The translations under genes were made by a program, and so were the position numbers. A DNA stretch of 64,000 nt from Montifringilla adamsi (taxonomy: Eukaryota; Chordata; Aves; Passeriformes; Passeridae), in the NCBI GenBank assembly GCA_017590115.1, contig JAGGNK010015114.1, positions 1,991,307 to 2,055,306 on the forward strand, in the 5' to 3' direction. Below are positions 12,364-25,742 of the stretch, piece after piece (position 1 is the stretch's first letter; each line of letters starts with the position of its first letter). Under the pieces are notes generated by a model. That model had not been told where the DNA came from and made no database searches. It saw nothing but the letters and a program-made list of their open reading frames with translations.

Positions 12364-12650
12364 TACATTCCATAGAATGATGGAATACCCTGAATGGGAA
12401 GGGACCCATCAAGACCCTTGAGTCCAGCCCCTGGGCCTGCATAGGACACTCCAAAAATCCCACCCTGTGCCTGAGAGCATTGTCCGAATCCTCCTTGAGC
12501 TCTGCCAGGCTTGGGGCTGTGAGCACGGCCCTGTGGAGCCTGTTCAGTGCCTGGCCACCCTCTGGAGGAAAAACATTCTCCTGCTATCCAGCCTCAACCT
12601 CCCTGACACAGCTTCAAGGATGTTCCCTTGGTTCCTGTCACTTTTTCAAG
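12364..12650 (-). mobile_element. CR1 LINE 3' fragment, minus strand
   Basis: The plus strand begins with the CR1 tail in reverse complement (CCATAGAATGATGGAATACC), followed at once by GAATGGGAAGGGACCCATCA, the hallmark block next to the CR1 3' end. It continues through the GCCCCTGGGCCTGCATAGGA region and a block near 12590 that ends ACACAGCTTCAAGGATG. It is 5'-truncated near 12650. CR1 encodes an endonuclease/reverse transcriptase protein, but this piece covers only the 3' untranslated region and the last codons, so it is a dead copy. Confidence 0.92.
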
Positions 12651-14124
12651 TGTAGTTTATCAGGGGAAATAAAGGCTACTTCACCTTTCTTTGCAGGGAA
12701 TAGGTGGCCTTGGCATTTTAAGTATCTTGATTACTTGTTTTTCCTTACGTTTTAGAAAGTTTTTTGAATGGTCTATCATCACCCTGTCTACCCTGGAATA
12801 GCCAACTACGAGTAAGAAGATACATATTGAGCAGCATAACAGTATTTCTTGTAATATAGTTTTGTTTAAATAAAAACCATTGCAAAACCCAAAAGCAGGC
12901 TCAGACCTAATTACACAAGGATTTTCTAATGCTCACCACCAAAAGGAGACTTGAGTTTGCCTTGATTTTCCTAAATGTTTATTCCTCCAACTTCCCTTGC
13001 CTGTGCTTTGACAAACATACTCTACACATGGAGCTAGATGGAAATCCAGATAAACATCGCTCCTCCTCGTTGTGAGTGATAAAATTCCCTTAAAAGGGCT
13101 CAGTGGGAAGCTCTTTCTGTACTTTCCAGAGATCTCCTGAGGATTCCTGCTCTTCAGGAACAGCAGGATGAAGTGAAGTTAGCAGAGCACTAGGTGTTTC
13201 TACAACAGGTTCTTGGTGCCCATGAAGGCCTCCATGGTGCTGCAGGGACCCCTTTGTAGCCGCAGGAGCCATTCCCTGCTGGCAGGAGGAGTGTCCCCAC
13301 GGCCATCTCAGCACAGACATGCACATTCAGCACTCGGCTTCTGCCCACCCCTGCAGCTTCACCACTGCTGGTTTGGAACCTGCATCCCACTGAGACAGCT
13401 CTCACCCCGGCTGCAGGAAGAGCTCAGGACATTGGTACAAGTACATCGACACCTCTTTGCAAACCCACATAGAGGGGTGCCTCCAAAATTGAAAAAAAAA
13501 TGTAGGCGATTAAATGAGTTTCTAAAGGTATTTTAAACTAAACCAGATGCTCTGCAGTTTGTAATGCCAAATAACTTCAAGAAGAGTGTCATTTGAAAGA
13601 TGTTCCTTTTTTCCTATCATTTTTGCTATTCAGAAATACATATATTTGGATGAGTTATTTCAGTAAACCTCTCTTCTAAACTCTGTTTCAAGAATTAACA
13701 CATGCTCATTGCCACGTTCTGTGCAGTTTATCTGGAATACTAGAGATATCCAGGTCAATCTGATAACATTATAATTAACAGGCATATTTTATCAAAAAAA
13801 TTTAGAATACCTCTTTACTACAGAAATCTGAGGGCTTTCATAATTTCTTTTTTTCTCCTTCCAAGCACTCTCCGGAGTGGTCTTCAAAAAACATGGATTC
13901 GTGGGCAACTGAATGAGACTTGATAAGCTGGACAGAGCTGCAGGTTTTCATTTTTCTCTGAAAATGTTACTTGAGCTTATGAACACATTTCACAGCATGT
14001 TCTTACAGCAGAACTAGAGACTCTAAAAGCACTGTTTCCCTGAAGTTTCAGATTTTCTTTAACAGCATATTCATTCTTTTACAGTTCTGGGTTTTTTCTT
14101 CCTGAGCCTATCTCTGACCAAACA

Positions 14125-14240
14125 TCAAATATGGGGGGTTTGGGTTGGTTCTTTTAGTTTTGGGTGAATTGTTCATTTGGGGTTTTTTTGAGGGGGCTGT
14201 GTTTGGTTTCTATTTTTTTATTCTTTGCTATTTTTTTGCA
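14125..14240 (+). repeat. G/T-rich low-complexity patch
   Basis: Runs such as GGGGGGTTTGGGTTGG and GGGGTTTTTTTGAGGGGG make this strand G/T-skewed for about 115 bases. It could support G-rich secondary structure, but no regular quadruplex motif of four evenly spaced G runs is evident. Confidence 0.6.
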
Positions 14241-16055
14241 AAGATTTAGCATTAAACTGCAATAGTGACTTACACCTGATCAGCTCTACACTTTCTTAAG
14301 GTCCCCTTCAGACATTCTGCTCCTCTTCTTCGGTTTTTCACCCTACCTCCCCAGAATGCTGTAAATTCAATCATTACACCCTTTTTCAGCTTCATCACTG
14401 GTTCAAGTGTTTTATATCTTTTATGATCTGTGCCTGTTGTTTTATTAGCTCATCTTTTTATGTCAGAAGCTTTGTTTGAGGACCAAACTTCTATCTAGCA
14501 ATAGTTATTTGATGATTAGTGGTTATACATGTATGTCTTAAACATTTTCACTATCTCTGAAAAGAATTTACAATACTATAAAACCTGTGCATTTTACAAA
14601 TCATATAGATTATATTTATTTCTACCTCTGAATTTGTATATTTTTATGTGGTGGATATTTACACATAATACATCCTTCTCTGGCAGAAATAGCTGGTTCT
14701 TCTAACATGTACCTTTATAGCTACTGCAATTCTCATCCAGTGTGCTGTTGTTTTTCAGTGACCCACTAGCACAACAACACAGACAGGAAGAAAATCAGTG
14801 CTACTGATACTGAAACTGCATTTCTCATACTGGCAAGTGTTTCAGTTCATTCTGCACATTTATCAACAGTACTCTAATTGTCATTACTTGGAAGGTACAT
14901 ACCTTGGAAGGTAATAAGCGGTTGTATTTTATGATTTCTAACTTTCCCTTTATGTTATAAATTCTTACAACACTTAAATATGCTGTTAAACGCTGTATAA
15001 ATTTCATACTGCACTTCTGTAACTAACTAAAATATTGCTGTTAACTTCAGTCAGCAAGATGTGAGGCTCCAGGGAGAAAGACCCCTGTGAGCGCTTCGAG
15101 CACAGGTATCACTCCAGGCTGTTATCTCTTCAGTATAAAAGCTGATCATACCCCATGTCCGTGGTTAAAATTACCATCTCTACTGTGTATGTTTTTAGAA
15201 CATGCACACAAGTCTCCTTAATTCCCATTTTCAACAGCACTTACAGCTTTACTGTATAAAGCTCTTTACTGTCACCTGAGTGAACATTTTCATCCACAAA
15301 AACTGGAAAACATTGGCTAGATAAGTTAGCTCAGTCATGACTGGAAATGTGTACTGGCTTTTTCTTTGGCTGGGATATTTTTGCCCATGTCCCTCAAAAC
15401 AAATTTTCGTAACCACAGAGAAAATACAACAGAACACTAGAAATACAGCAAAATATAAATTGCCTTCTCTGGTTTTCTCTTGTGTGCCTCACAAACATCT
15501 CCAGTAGAGCAGCCCATGGAACATTCCCATTGCACAGCCAGCAAAGATTCTGGTTTCTGTACGCTGAGGAACAGGAAGGCTCCATCACAGCATTGTCTAT
15601 GTCCTGCCAACAAGCCACGATGGCCATTTTGTATCAGCTTTTGAATATTCATGAGTAAACACAGCTGAACTGAATTTCACTGTCTTTCCCTTTCTCAGAT
15701 TCCATCATGTTCAGATCCTGCTCTCACCTGTGTCTGAATCTTTCCGCAGTGTTCTCCTGTGTCCTTTCCTGAAGGTTACAAACCAGTGCAAAGTTCCCAC
15801 AGATATTACATCACTTATCCTCCCCACTGCATCAGCTCTTTTGAGATGATCACTTACTCTTTAATTCCTGAAAGAACTGCTACATAGTCTTAATTTCTGG
15901 GATAAACCCTCTCTTTCTATGAATCAATGCACAAAATAACATCATGACCTTCATTTCAGGGCCATTTCTTCTGCAGAAAGATTTATCCCAGTGCCTGTAA
16001 TATTTTTACCATATGCCTGACACATTGTGAAGGAAATGAGATGCAGAAAAAGCAG

Positions 16056-16137
16056 ACAAAAAACCCCAAAAAAACCAAAAACCACCAACCAAAAAATAAA
16101 AACCCCAACAACAACAACAACCACCAATCCAAACCCA
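16056..16137 (+). repeat. A/C-rich low-complexity patch
   Basis: About 80 bases almost free of G and T, made of A runs, CCCC blocks and a short CAA microsatellite (CAACAACAACAACAACC) near 16108-16122. Confidence 0.85.
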
Positions 16138-17477
16138 ATGTGAATTACCCTAAAACATCTGGGAATCTTCTGTATTATTTATCTGCAGATCTCTCTGCAT
16201 TTAAAAAATACTTGTTATTGAGATAATCTAGTTCTTTGAATGAGTCAACTTCATTGCTGTGTTAGGATTTAGAAAAGGAAGCATTGACTCTGTTAGGCTT
16301 TTGGGTAGTTTAAATTCCAGTCCATTTGACCATCAATTTAAATTACAGTGCCGGGCTGAATTTCTCTCCGTGGTAAAAGCCCTTTCAAAAACTATCTCCA
16401 GTCTTCCTTGTAAATCTCAAAAACGTACGTAAAGAGAAAATCACTGAAGTACTTGCAAATCAGACCATAGCCTGAAAATTGGAAAAGCAATATATGCTTC
16501 TGTCTACAAGGATGGAGAAACAGTAGAATTGATAAAATTTCAGAATTAATTTTAATTTCTAGAATTACATGAATCAAAGAAAACTCCTTCATTTTTTATT
16601 TATATAAAGATGAAACTGAGCAACAAAGGAAAAATGCTAAAAGGAAATGTGAAACGTGATCGAGATAGGACAAGTTAAACCCAGAAAGTTTTGCATAACA
16701 ATCACAGAAGGAGAGAATTAGGAAAATAGATTTGTTGGGTTTCTTTCATGTTCTTTTCTTTTTTTTGAGTGAGACATGAAGAAATCCTTTTTTGGGTGTA
16801 ATTTTTGTTAATATTATATTGAACATTGTAAGAGAACAAAGAGAACATCTGATTCAAGTGAGCAAGGAAGCTAGATTTCCTGAAAAGAAGGATTAAATGG
16901 AAAATAACCAGAAAAAAGTGAACAAAGATCCTCTTTCCTCTGTGAGAGCTTGCATTTCCGCAGGCTCAAAGCCAAGTCAGAGGTGCAGCAGTGTACAGGG
17001 GACAGAGCAGCTCCAAGGAAGGACCCTTGTGCTCCCAACACAACAGTAATCCTTACACAGTGCTAGGAAATGAAGAAATACGTACAGCTCTCAACAGGTG
17101 GAAGGTTCACAGAGACTGGCTCAGATTCTTGAGACAAATAAAAGCCCAGTAAGTCATGGAGTTTCCTGGTTGTCAAATGAGGCTCCAGGCATTCAGACAC
17201 GATGTCTGGGACACCTGAGGGATGTTCTCAGTCCCAGCTGCATCTCGGGCTGGATACCTGGGTGAAAGTCCCACCAGCTCCTGGAACAGCTTAGCCCTGG
17301 TGAGACTAAATAACAACTGCAGGCTTGAGCACAGTTCTTTGCACTTCCACCTACCCTCAACAGCCCTGACAGGAGGAAGGCAGGCACTACTGAGATACCA
17401 TCTCCTAGCTGCCAATGCAGCTATCAAATCTCTCTCTTGGCCACTGGCCACACACTTGCACTTACCAACATCTGCTC

Positions 17478-17883
17478 TGTTGTGGCTCGTTTGAGGGGGC
17501 TCTCTGGGGAGTCCCCGGAAAGCCCCCCAAGCTGTGAGTTGGCTGGCAGCAGCAGGCAGGCAAGGAGACTCCACACGGCTTCTGAGGGTGCTGATCAGAT
17601 GAGGGTTTATTGGGGGTCCCATCCCCGGGAGCAGCATGGTTTCTGAGGGAGAAGGGGGGAGGGAGAGGGAGAGAGGGAGAACCTGGGGAGAAAAGGAGCC
17701 AGGAGAGCCTCTGTGGTCTCCCTTGCACAGCTTAACAGGGAGATCCAAAGTGGGCACGGAATAAGACTTGGGCCAGTGGGATCACAGATACACGCGACTT
17801 CAGGGGAGGATCACAGGCTTGGAATAAACTGTACATTTTCAGGGGTGAGAGAGCATATCATTTAACTAAAATGTAACACCACA
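17478..17883 (-). mobile_element. Complete solo LTR with 6-bp target duplication (ERVK-like), minus strand
   Basis: The element is 406 bp, begins with TGTTGTGG and ends with ACACCACA. It is flanked by identical CTGCTC at 17472-17477 and 17884-17889. A perfect 6-bp duplication is the signature of class II (ERVK/beta-like) endogenous retroviruses, so this is a solo LTR of that class. On the minus strand a canonical AATAAA (TTTATT at 17606-17611) lies about 130 bp from the element's 3' end, which fixes its orientation. A purine-rich GGGAGAGGGAGAGAGGG stretch lies around 17655-17685. The 194-codon minus frame spanning 17173-17757 starts inside the LTR, crosses its boundary and is composition-driven, not a gene. 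Confidence 0.92.
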
Positions 17884-17889
17884 CTGCTC

Positions 17890-20800
17890 TAAAGCTTAAA
17901 GTGTGGGAGCAAATGTAAATATATTAAATGTACAAGAAAAAAACCTGGGACTGAAGCTACACGGATGTACTTCCATATCAAAACCAACAGAGGAGAATCA
18001 GTGACATGTCATTTTATTGAAGCTGCAGAGCTGCACAGTATTTGTTCAGTTGCACATTTCAAGAACTTTAATTCCTCTTACTGCAGATTAGCTATGACAC
18101 TCCCACCATTAATAACTCATAACTGGCCATAGTTAGCAGAGGGGTACAGATCCAAACCTCCTTTTTCATCATAGAAATATCAGAAATATTACTTCTGGCT
18201 CCAAATATCCCAGGCGCTGTAAGCAGCAACTAAAAGCCACTACCATTTCATTATGAAGTAATCATAAAGCAGCACAACTGTTCTCTTCCTGCTCCTAACA
18301 GACAGAGATAGATCTGTTATGCTGTGCAGAAATGACTGGCAGTGGTTCCTCAGGTTTAGAAAGCCGCCGGGTAACACGCACCTCTCTTCCCCACAGCAAT
18401 ACAGCCTCTTTTATAATCAAAAGTGAAAACATGCCTCAACTATGGGGCACTGCTCCGCATCCCCAAGTTAAATCCACTTATACAGGAAAACCAAGAGCCT
18501 CCATCCCAGCCTGATGGCACAGAAACCTGGCTGGTGCTGCACAGTCTCGTGTGTCTCCTCTCCCAGAGGCACATTCCAAGACGCAAGGGTAACAGGCACC
18601 CACCGTTTGCATTGTTCCTGAAAGGTGGATGTCTGCATTATACAGGAAATATGAATAGACTGTTGAGCACTCCAGCTTGAAAATAAATTAACAGCTCTGC
18701 ACCCTTTGTTCTCCGTCTCCAAGGTTACCACTTGTGCTTTTCATGAATTCTACTGTTTACTTCCTTCCTTTCTTTCTTGTTTACTTGTTTAGAGCATGGA
18801 AAAAACACAGACACTAAAATTCCCTGCATTGCAGACAGCTGCCATTTCCAGATGAGGAAGAAGGTGGACAGAGGCGCCAGTGACAAATTTGCCAAGTATG
18901 TTCCACCTCAGCAGTCTGGGAAAAGGGCTCAGATAAAGCTACCTGGCTCAGGGCAGCTGATGTTTATGGCTCTAATACAGTCGTGGATCACAAAACCCTG
19001 CCTACACCAGCTTTTCACACACAGCCTGAAGGAACAAGCAGCAAGAGATGTTTGGGGAATGTAGAAAGGGAAACAGAACTCCCATGCTCTGAAAAATGTA
19101 AGATCTGCAATAAAAACTATGCCCCGGATAACATTTAGCATCAAGTGAGCTAGAGGGTAGGCCTCACTTTGGAATGTCCAAGGGGCCAAGCCTGTCTTTC
19201 CAGTAAGCTTTCAAAATACCCTGCAATAAATATCTTAGTCTAGCTATATGTGTACATCAAAAATAAGTAAGGGTTGCTGTAAGAACTTAGAATATAATTA
19301 AAAATGCTTGTATTTACACTGACAGTATTAAATGAGGTAACCAAAACTTTCCTACTGCTGGAGAAAAATCCCATTTTGGAAATAAAAATCCATTAAATCC
19401 TAAATAAACTTTTGCCATAATGGCTTTAATATTTTTGAAGCACAGGAACATGCATTTACTCTACCTGTGTTTTGGGCCAAAGTACAACTAACGAGACCTG
19501 CAATTCCATTGATTTTAACTGAACTGTAGTTTTATTCACATACCTGCTGAGCTATTTGGCATGTGGAACCCAAACCACTCAAAGGAGATGTGTTTCAAAC
19601 CTCAAGATACACTCAAGTATTCTAGACAACTTCTTGTAGGACAGCACAAGCATTTGAAATATTTGAAGCAAGATCCAGAAGAGGGTGCCTTGCAAAAACA
19701 CTATAAATATCAATTCTCCTGTCTATACTAATAATTTCTCATCTATCAGAACTATGAAATGGAGAAACTGTGAAAAAATCTTTCAACAGGTAAGTAAAAC
19801 ATACATTAATATAACATAAGACTCATAAAAATGGTATAAATACTCTTGAAAACATTGTGGTTTGAGGTGAAGACACTTCAGGAAGAAAGGTATTAGTTAC
19901 AGAACAAAATAAGTCTCAGAGGAGCCAGGTGGGAAAAGAGACTGGAAAGCAAGGGCAGGACTACAATCACCAGTTTTCCCAGGTGCAGTGAAAAACAGAG
20001 AAGGTTACTGAAGAGAAATTTCACGCTAACCAGAACTTGGTTTACTCTTCTTTTCCCTAATACAAGCCCTACCCCTTTGCCTTGCTGGATCCCATCTGTT
20101 GTCACCTTTGACAGGTGACCATGAAGAGCCGTAAAACACAGGGGCAAATGAAGCCAATAAAAATGTGCACATACCCTTCAGGCCCATGCTGCTCGGGCAG
20201 GCTAATGAGCTCCTGGATTTCCAATTTATTTTTCACCAAACTGAAGTGTTATGGGGACTGGCACAGCCCAGGCATCCCAATGAGCTCTTTCCTGTATGTA
20301 AGGTAGAACCTTTACAGGAAAAAAGAACAGTCAGCAGGGAACAGCTCAACACCCCAAGTGGCTCTAAACTGTCATACCCTGTAGTGGCAAGTCTCCAAAA
20401 TCCCTCATGGACCTCCCATGTTTTCAAAGAAAGGAAGGGTGCTACCAAGATAAAAGTTCATATTCTTCATGACCCTCATTTTGAAGCTCACCAGGTAAAT
20501 GCGGAAACTTCCCTTTACCTAATGGATAGTACTTTTCAGAATTCAATGCCATAAATTTTATATATGCTATCAATTACATCAAGCACCAGGAAAAATACTT
20601 CACACAAATGTGCGGGAGGGCAGGAAGTCTGACATAGCTATTCTTTAAAGAAAAGAAAAATGACACATGAAGATGATGGAGAAATTGCATTTTTCTGAAA
20701 GCACGGGGAAAGAAAAGCCCTGGGTGTAGTACCTTTCTCACTCAACCATGTCTGAAAACACATGTAAAAGACACTGCAGCCATTGTCTATTTATATAAAA

Positions 20801-23800
20801 CACACATACAATACTGCTAAGGCCTCCTCTTAAAAATATCTATGCCACTAAACTGGTGGCAATTAAGCTAATTAATTACATTATTTATCACAGATATTTG
20901 TTACCATAGTAAACAGGCTGCAGAAGTACCAATAAAACTCCATCTAACAGTACTGGAACGAAACAAACACAAAATGAAGTGCTTACCTTTTGTTGAGCAT
21001 AAATTTACTAAATTTTATGTTATGTATTTTGTAAAGATTTTATTCACAAGGCTGTCAAGGAAAACCAAAGTGTTTTCAAATCAACATGCACATCTAAACT
21101 AAATGTAAATACATGATCCATTTTTTAAATGCTTGGGTCTGTCTCAGAAAGGCAAGGAAGCACATACACTGCTCTAAACAGGCCAGGGTGGTTTTTGTTA
21201 ACTCAAAAGATGCTTAAAAAATACAACTACAACCACATGCATACTTCACTGACTAGGAATTGGGGCTCAATTCAATTTCAAGGGCAAAGAAAGAATGTAT
21301 CATCTGTTCAGTGTAGAGAAAAGATGTAACATTCTAAGTTTAGTGTACAATTTCAAAATTTTATAATTTGTGGTTCTAACTTGAATATAAAAGTAGCCTA
21401 TTTTTATCGGTCGAGAATGCCAGTAAATCTTTCTTCAGCTTTTTGACAATAGTAGTGTATTTTTGCCAAGCTGCATTGGTGTTTCCCCCTCTGCCTTTCT
21501 GAACTCTCTCCCACCACCACATGCACATGCAGGGCTATCAAAGTCCTCCTCCTTACCCAAAGGATACCCTGGCAGGGAAGTGGAACAACAGCCCTACAGA
21601 ATGCCTCTGTACTCGGTCTGACATCGCTTTCCAAAAAGTTTGATTCTGGAAAATTAAATGAAAAACCGAGGAAAACCAAGCATTTGATCGGAATCCCTGA
21701 GAGGTACCTAATGCCTTTCACATGGATTTTATCATATTCTTTTGGCACTTTCTTTTATGTGCACTGTGACTCTCAGATATTGACAGAATGGCTCCTTTAC
21801 CAGAGAAAGTTTACAAAAAAAGAACCAGAATGCTTCACATCATTCCAGGAGGCAAAAATTATCACAAACATTTGTATAAAATACTTTCAGAGTGAAAACT
21901 GCTGCATTACAGGATATTTGATCATAATAAAAAAAAATAATAACCAGAGTTTGTCTGATTTGTGTCTTGGTTCAGGAAAAGGACGCCCTGAGTTTTGCAG
22001 AATTCTCATCAACATGGTGGTGTCTAACTCAGTTATAAGAAATTCTTATAATTGTCTCCTCATGGACTTCTCCCCTTCCAAAGGCAACCTTAATAACCCA
22101 TGACCGACTCACTAAGATCTAACCCACCATAATTATTGGTATTTCTACATTTGATGTTAACAGAGGCTGAAAAAATAAGCTATAATGTAATGATTCCACA
22201 GAGCAGAATCTATATTTTATGCTGTTGGCATGATCAGAATGTAGCAGGACCTGGATCATTTCTTCTGTTTATTCATTTATCCTGAATTCAGGTTATATCA
22301 AATGTAATTTCTACTTATCCTCAACTGCACTCAATACTGCACTGTTTTATTAAAAATTTTGTATATTGTTACAACGAGTACATAAGTTACTTTCAGACAG
22401 TATGCATGACTGCCTTACACACACTTAAAATTCCAGGTATCCAAAGCTAAGCTTTACTCACAGTACACTCTAAAGACAACTGGGACATATTTTTCACTCT
22501 TAGGAAAGCCAATTTCAAATGAGAATCACAAATACAGAACAAATAATTCCAAAGAGGAAAATGTCCTCTTACACAAAGCATTGCTGTTTCACAGCATCCC
22601 TGCTACGTTTAGATACCTGGAGATTCTCATTTCACTTTATGATTCTTCCCTCAGAAATGTTCATAATGCATGAGATTGACTTTACACAGGTTCACATATA
22701 CAGGAAGCGATTGCCTGTGTAAGTGGCTTTTCTTTGAAGAGTTGTTTAATAATTTAAGCCTTAAATTTTGCAGTCACACAGCTCACAATTCGCTTCAAAA
22801 TTATATTCCTAAACATTTCTTTTTGCTTCTTGCTCATCTAAAAATCAATGTCGCTGCATGCCAGAACAGGGTGCTTAACCACATCAGTTTGGGACACAAT
22901 TACAGCTGAGGGAAATCAGTCCTTCAATGCAGGGAACGTGTATCACTGTCATCGCTTCTCCTACAGATCTTATGTGGAGATTTTAAAATGCCAGGGTAGA
23001 GAAATTTTCTCCAACTCGCTGTGCCAAGCCTCAGAACCCCTTCAAACACAAAACTGGACTTCTGTTTTCTCTTTTTTTTTTAGTGCCATGGAATTACAGC
23101 TGCCAATATTGGTTTGTCATACAGGTAATATCTGTAATTATCTAAAGCATGTAAGGAAATTAATTGCACAGAATTAAAAAAAAGTAATGCAAGATAAGAA
23201 AAACTGGAACCACTATTTTAATTACATATAGAATTTATTTTTAAATGTGTATTTTAATATTGTATATAAATACGATATGTAAATATGACTTATGTAAATA
23301 ACCTTATTAAAATTTTAACTAGCACAGAGAATGTAATTTTTCTTTTGCAGTCCTTGGCATAAATCTATTAAATCTCTGAAACTACACCAAAAAACTGTTG
23401 ATGATAATAAACTAAATAATTCAGGAAACAGAGTAAAATTCAAAACAAAACATCAAACTAACTCTATAAAATCACATATCCATGCAAATTACAGATGATT
23501 TAAGTTTTTGATGAAACTAAAAAGAAAAGAAAAATAAAGTCAATGCTTTTGTTATCTGTTTTACTGAGAAAAACAAAAACTATTTGATTCTTTCTAAGCC
23601 ACATAAAACATCTCGAGCAACAGGAGCTTTATTTGGCACAAACTGTCCCATAGCTCAGAGAAACGAACTTGTTAGAGTCCATAATTCACTAGCACAATTA
23701 TAATTCATTACTTTCAAATATTACACCCTTATAGCCACATTATTTTTCATATTTGTAAAGCCCTCATTTTCTGGTCTTTGTATTGATGACTAAAATTTGA

Positions 23801-24370
23801 ATATCTGTAAAATAAAACAGAACTTATTTTCCCAAGTCAGGAAATTGCTACGGGTTGATTTCCTACAATTAACAAATCTGGATTCAACCAGCTGGAAGGG
23901 TTAATTGGTCAGAGGTCCATTTCTAACAAGATACCAGGACTCACCTCCATTCAGTAGACAGACTGAAGACATCAGAACTCCCAGCAGGCCCATTGCTCAT
24001 AACGAAGTGAGTAGCATCCCTCAGGAAGCAGCCCAAACTCTGCCTGGGCTCCTCCCAGTTCATACTCACAAACCCAACAGCAAAAGCACTACCCAAGTGA
24101 TACAGGAGTTTCTCAGGATGCGCTGAACCCTCTTCAGGATAGAGAGGAAGGCAAAACACCAACACTTACTCTGACTCCACACACAGCCACTTACTGGTAA
24201 CCGAAGCAGAGCCAAGCACCACATTTGCCATGTCCAACCCCCAGCTCTCACCCCCGACAGGGCTCCTGCACTCACAGTTCTTTGTGTGAGAGAGCTGGCA
24301 TCACATCCAAATGGCCAGGCATTGGCAGGAGGCCATGCCTACAGAACCTCGGCAGAGCAGATCAGATCCC
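17890..24370. other. Unique AT-rich non-coding stretch
   Basis: About 6.5 kb in which I recognise no gene, RNA or interspersed repeat. The longest open frames (139 codons at 21684-22103 and 129 codons at 20165-20554) have no recognisable domain. The most AT-rich part is 23210-23330, with TATAAATA-like tracts but no associated gene. Confidence 0.55.
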
Positions 24371-24538
24371 TTGCCCAGAGAGGTTATGGACTCCTCATCC
24401 CTGGGAATGTCCAAGACAAGGCTTGATGGGGCTCTGAGTAACATGGTCTAAAGGAAAGAAGTCCCTGTCAATGGAGCAGGGCACCAGAAAAGGATGATTT
24501 TAAAAGTCCATTCCAACCCAAACCATTCCACGACTCTT
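24371..24538 (+). mobile_element. CR1 LINE 3' end fragment, plus strand
   Basis: The segment runs TTGCCCAGAGAGGTTATGGA, then CATCCCTGGGAATGTCCAAG, then a block with CTTGATGGGGCTCTGAGTAA, and ends TCCATTCCAACCCAAACCAT. This is the CR1 3' terminus in sense direction, covering the last codons and the short 3' untranslated region. It is heavily 5'-truncated (about 170 bp left) and lies just upstream of a second, longer CR1 piece in the same orientation. Confidence 0.88.
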
Positions 24539-24659
24539 GCTCTGTGAAAGACCTGCACAGCCTCTCCCAGCAGTTGAGGCTATGCACCAGTAGAAAAGAA
24601 CGTGGAATTTGATAGGCTGGGCTGACCCACACATCCCGCTGCTCCATTAGCAGCAAGAG

Positions 24660-25742
24660 GCTGAATGAGGTAAATCCAAGCCTGCTGCTTGATGAGGCAG
24701 GTGACAAAGAGCAGACAAATGGAGTCAGCTATTCAACACGACCTCTGCCTTGGCCTTCTCCAAAAAATGCCTCTGTACTTGGTTTCAAGAGGTTCAAAGA
24801 GAAGCTGAACTATCAGTAACATACAAGAAATTATTTGAGATTGATCTTACAAGTTGTTGAAATCCGACAAGTCTCATTTGAGCATACGGTGGAAACTGGG
24901 TATGTCCCTTAAAGGCCATTTTCTGTCACTGTTAGAAATTCATGGAGACCAGAAGAAAGACAACAAATGGATAAAGGTGTCTTCAAAAATGTCAAAAGGC
25001 TTGTGTGGGGAACAGGCCAGACAACCCAAGTACCTCAGAAAATGGCATGAGTCCTCTTGGAACACATTTTTGGGCATACAGTAGATAAGGTGACTGGGAA
25101 CAGTCAGCATAGATTTACTGAGGATAAATCAAACCTAACCAACCTGATGATCTTCTATGATAAAACAACCACATCTGTGGATGAGGAAAGAGCATCAAAT
25201 ATCACTTATTTTGATAAGGTTTTCAACACCATCTCCCACGATTCTTGTCAGGTCATTACAGACTGGAAAAATGAACTGGAAAGATCAGGATCAGAGGGTG
25301 ATGGTAATTAGGCTGCACTCCATCTCGATGCCTGTGACAAGTAAAGCACCGCACACACAGATCAATCCTGAGATTCCTCCTAACATCTTCACCGATGCCA
25401 TGGAAGAGGTGATAGAACACACACTTCTCAAATCGGCCAAACACCAAAATGAAGGCTGTCAATACACATGATACACATGAGGGCTGGGCTGCCATCAGTC
25501 AGAACCTGTACAGGCTGGAGGAACAGGCAGACAGAAGACCTTTCCCTCCACTATAAAGCCCAGCAGGGTACCAGGTTTCCCAGAGAGGTGGTTCTGCCTC
25601 CCTTCTTGCAGTTTCTAAGATGTGATTGAATAAAACCTCAAGCAGCCTGGTCTGACCCCAGAGGCAACTTCCTCAAGCAGAGGGTTGGACTCCAGTGCTC
25701 CTGAGGTCTCTTCCAAGCTGAACCATGCTGGGACTCTATCCC
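24660..25742 (+). pseudogene. Decayed CR1 LINE with reverse transcriptase remnants, plus strand
   Basis: Near 24688 the sequence GATGAGGCAGGTGAC matches the region upstream of the CR1 reverse transcriptase domain. Translation at 25090-25240 gives the peptides GNSQHRFTEDKSNLTNL and YFDKVFNTISHD. These correspond to the CR1 blocks usually reading GNSQHGFTKGKSCLTNL and LDFSKAFDTVSH, the latter holding the first catalytic aspartate. After a frame change, NIFTDAMEEVIEHTLLKSAK at 25384-25443 corresponds to the block that normally ends in the catalytic FADD box, here changed to SAKH. The 3' end (25650-25742) has the GGTTGGACTCCAG and GGTCTCTTCCAAGCTGAACC hallmarks. Stops, a frameshift and the lost FADD show that it cannot encode an active enzyme. 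The left boundary is approximate. Confidence 0.87.

Larger units (their letters stand above)
12651..17471. other. Unique, mainly AT-rich non-coding stretch
   Basis: No gene or interspersed repeat is recognised. A GC-richer patch at 13080-13450 has overlapping frames on both strands (up to 107 codons) with no family resemblance. Low-complexity patches lie at 14125-14240 (G/T-rich) and 16056-16137 (A/C-rich). A TATAAAAG match at 15136 is not followed by a recognisable transcription unit. Confidence 0.55.

Noticed and set aside
13213..13536. 107-codon plus frame in a GC-richer patch as a host exon
   Set aside because: Overlapping minus frames of similar length, no recognisable domain and no good splice sites.
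15136..15143. TATAAAAG as a promoter
   Set aside because: An isolated match in AT-rich DNA with no following exon or LTR structure.
17173..17757. 194-codon minus-strand open frame
   Set aside because: It crosses the boundary of the solo LTR at 17478 and is explained by LTR composition.
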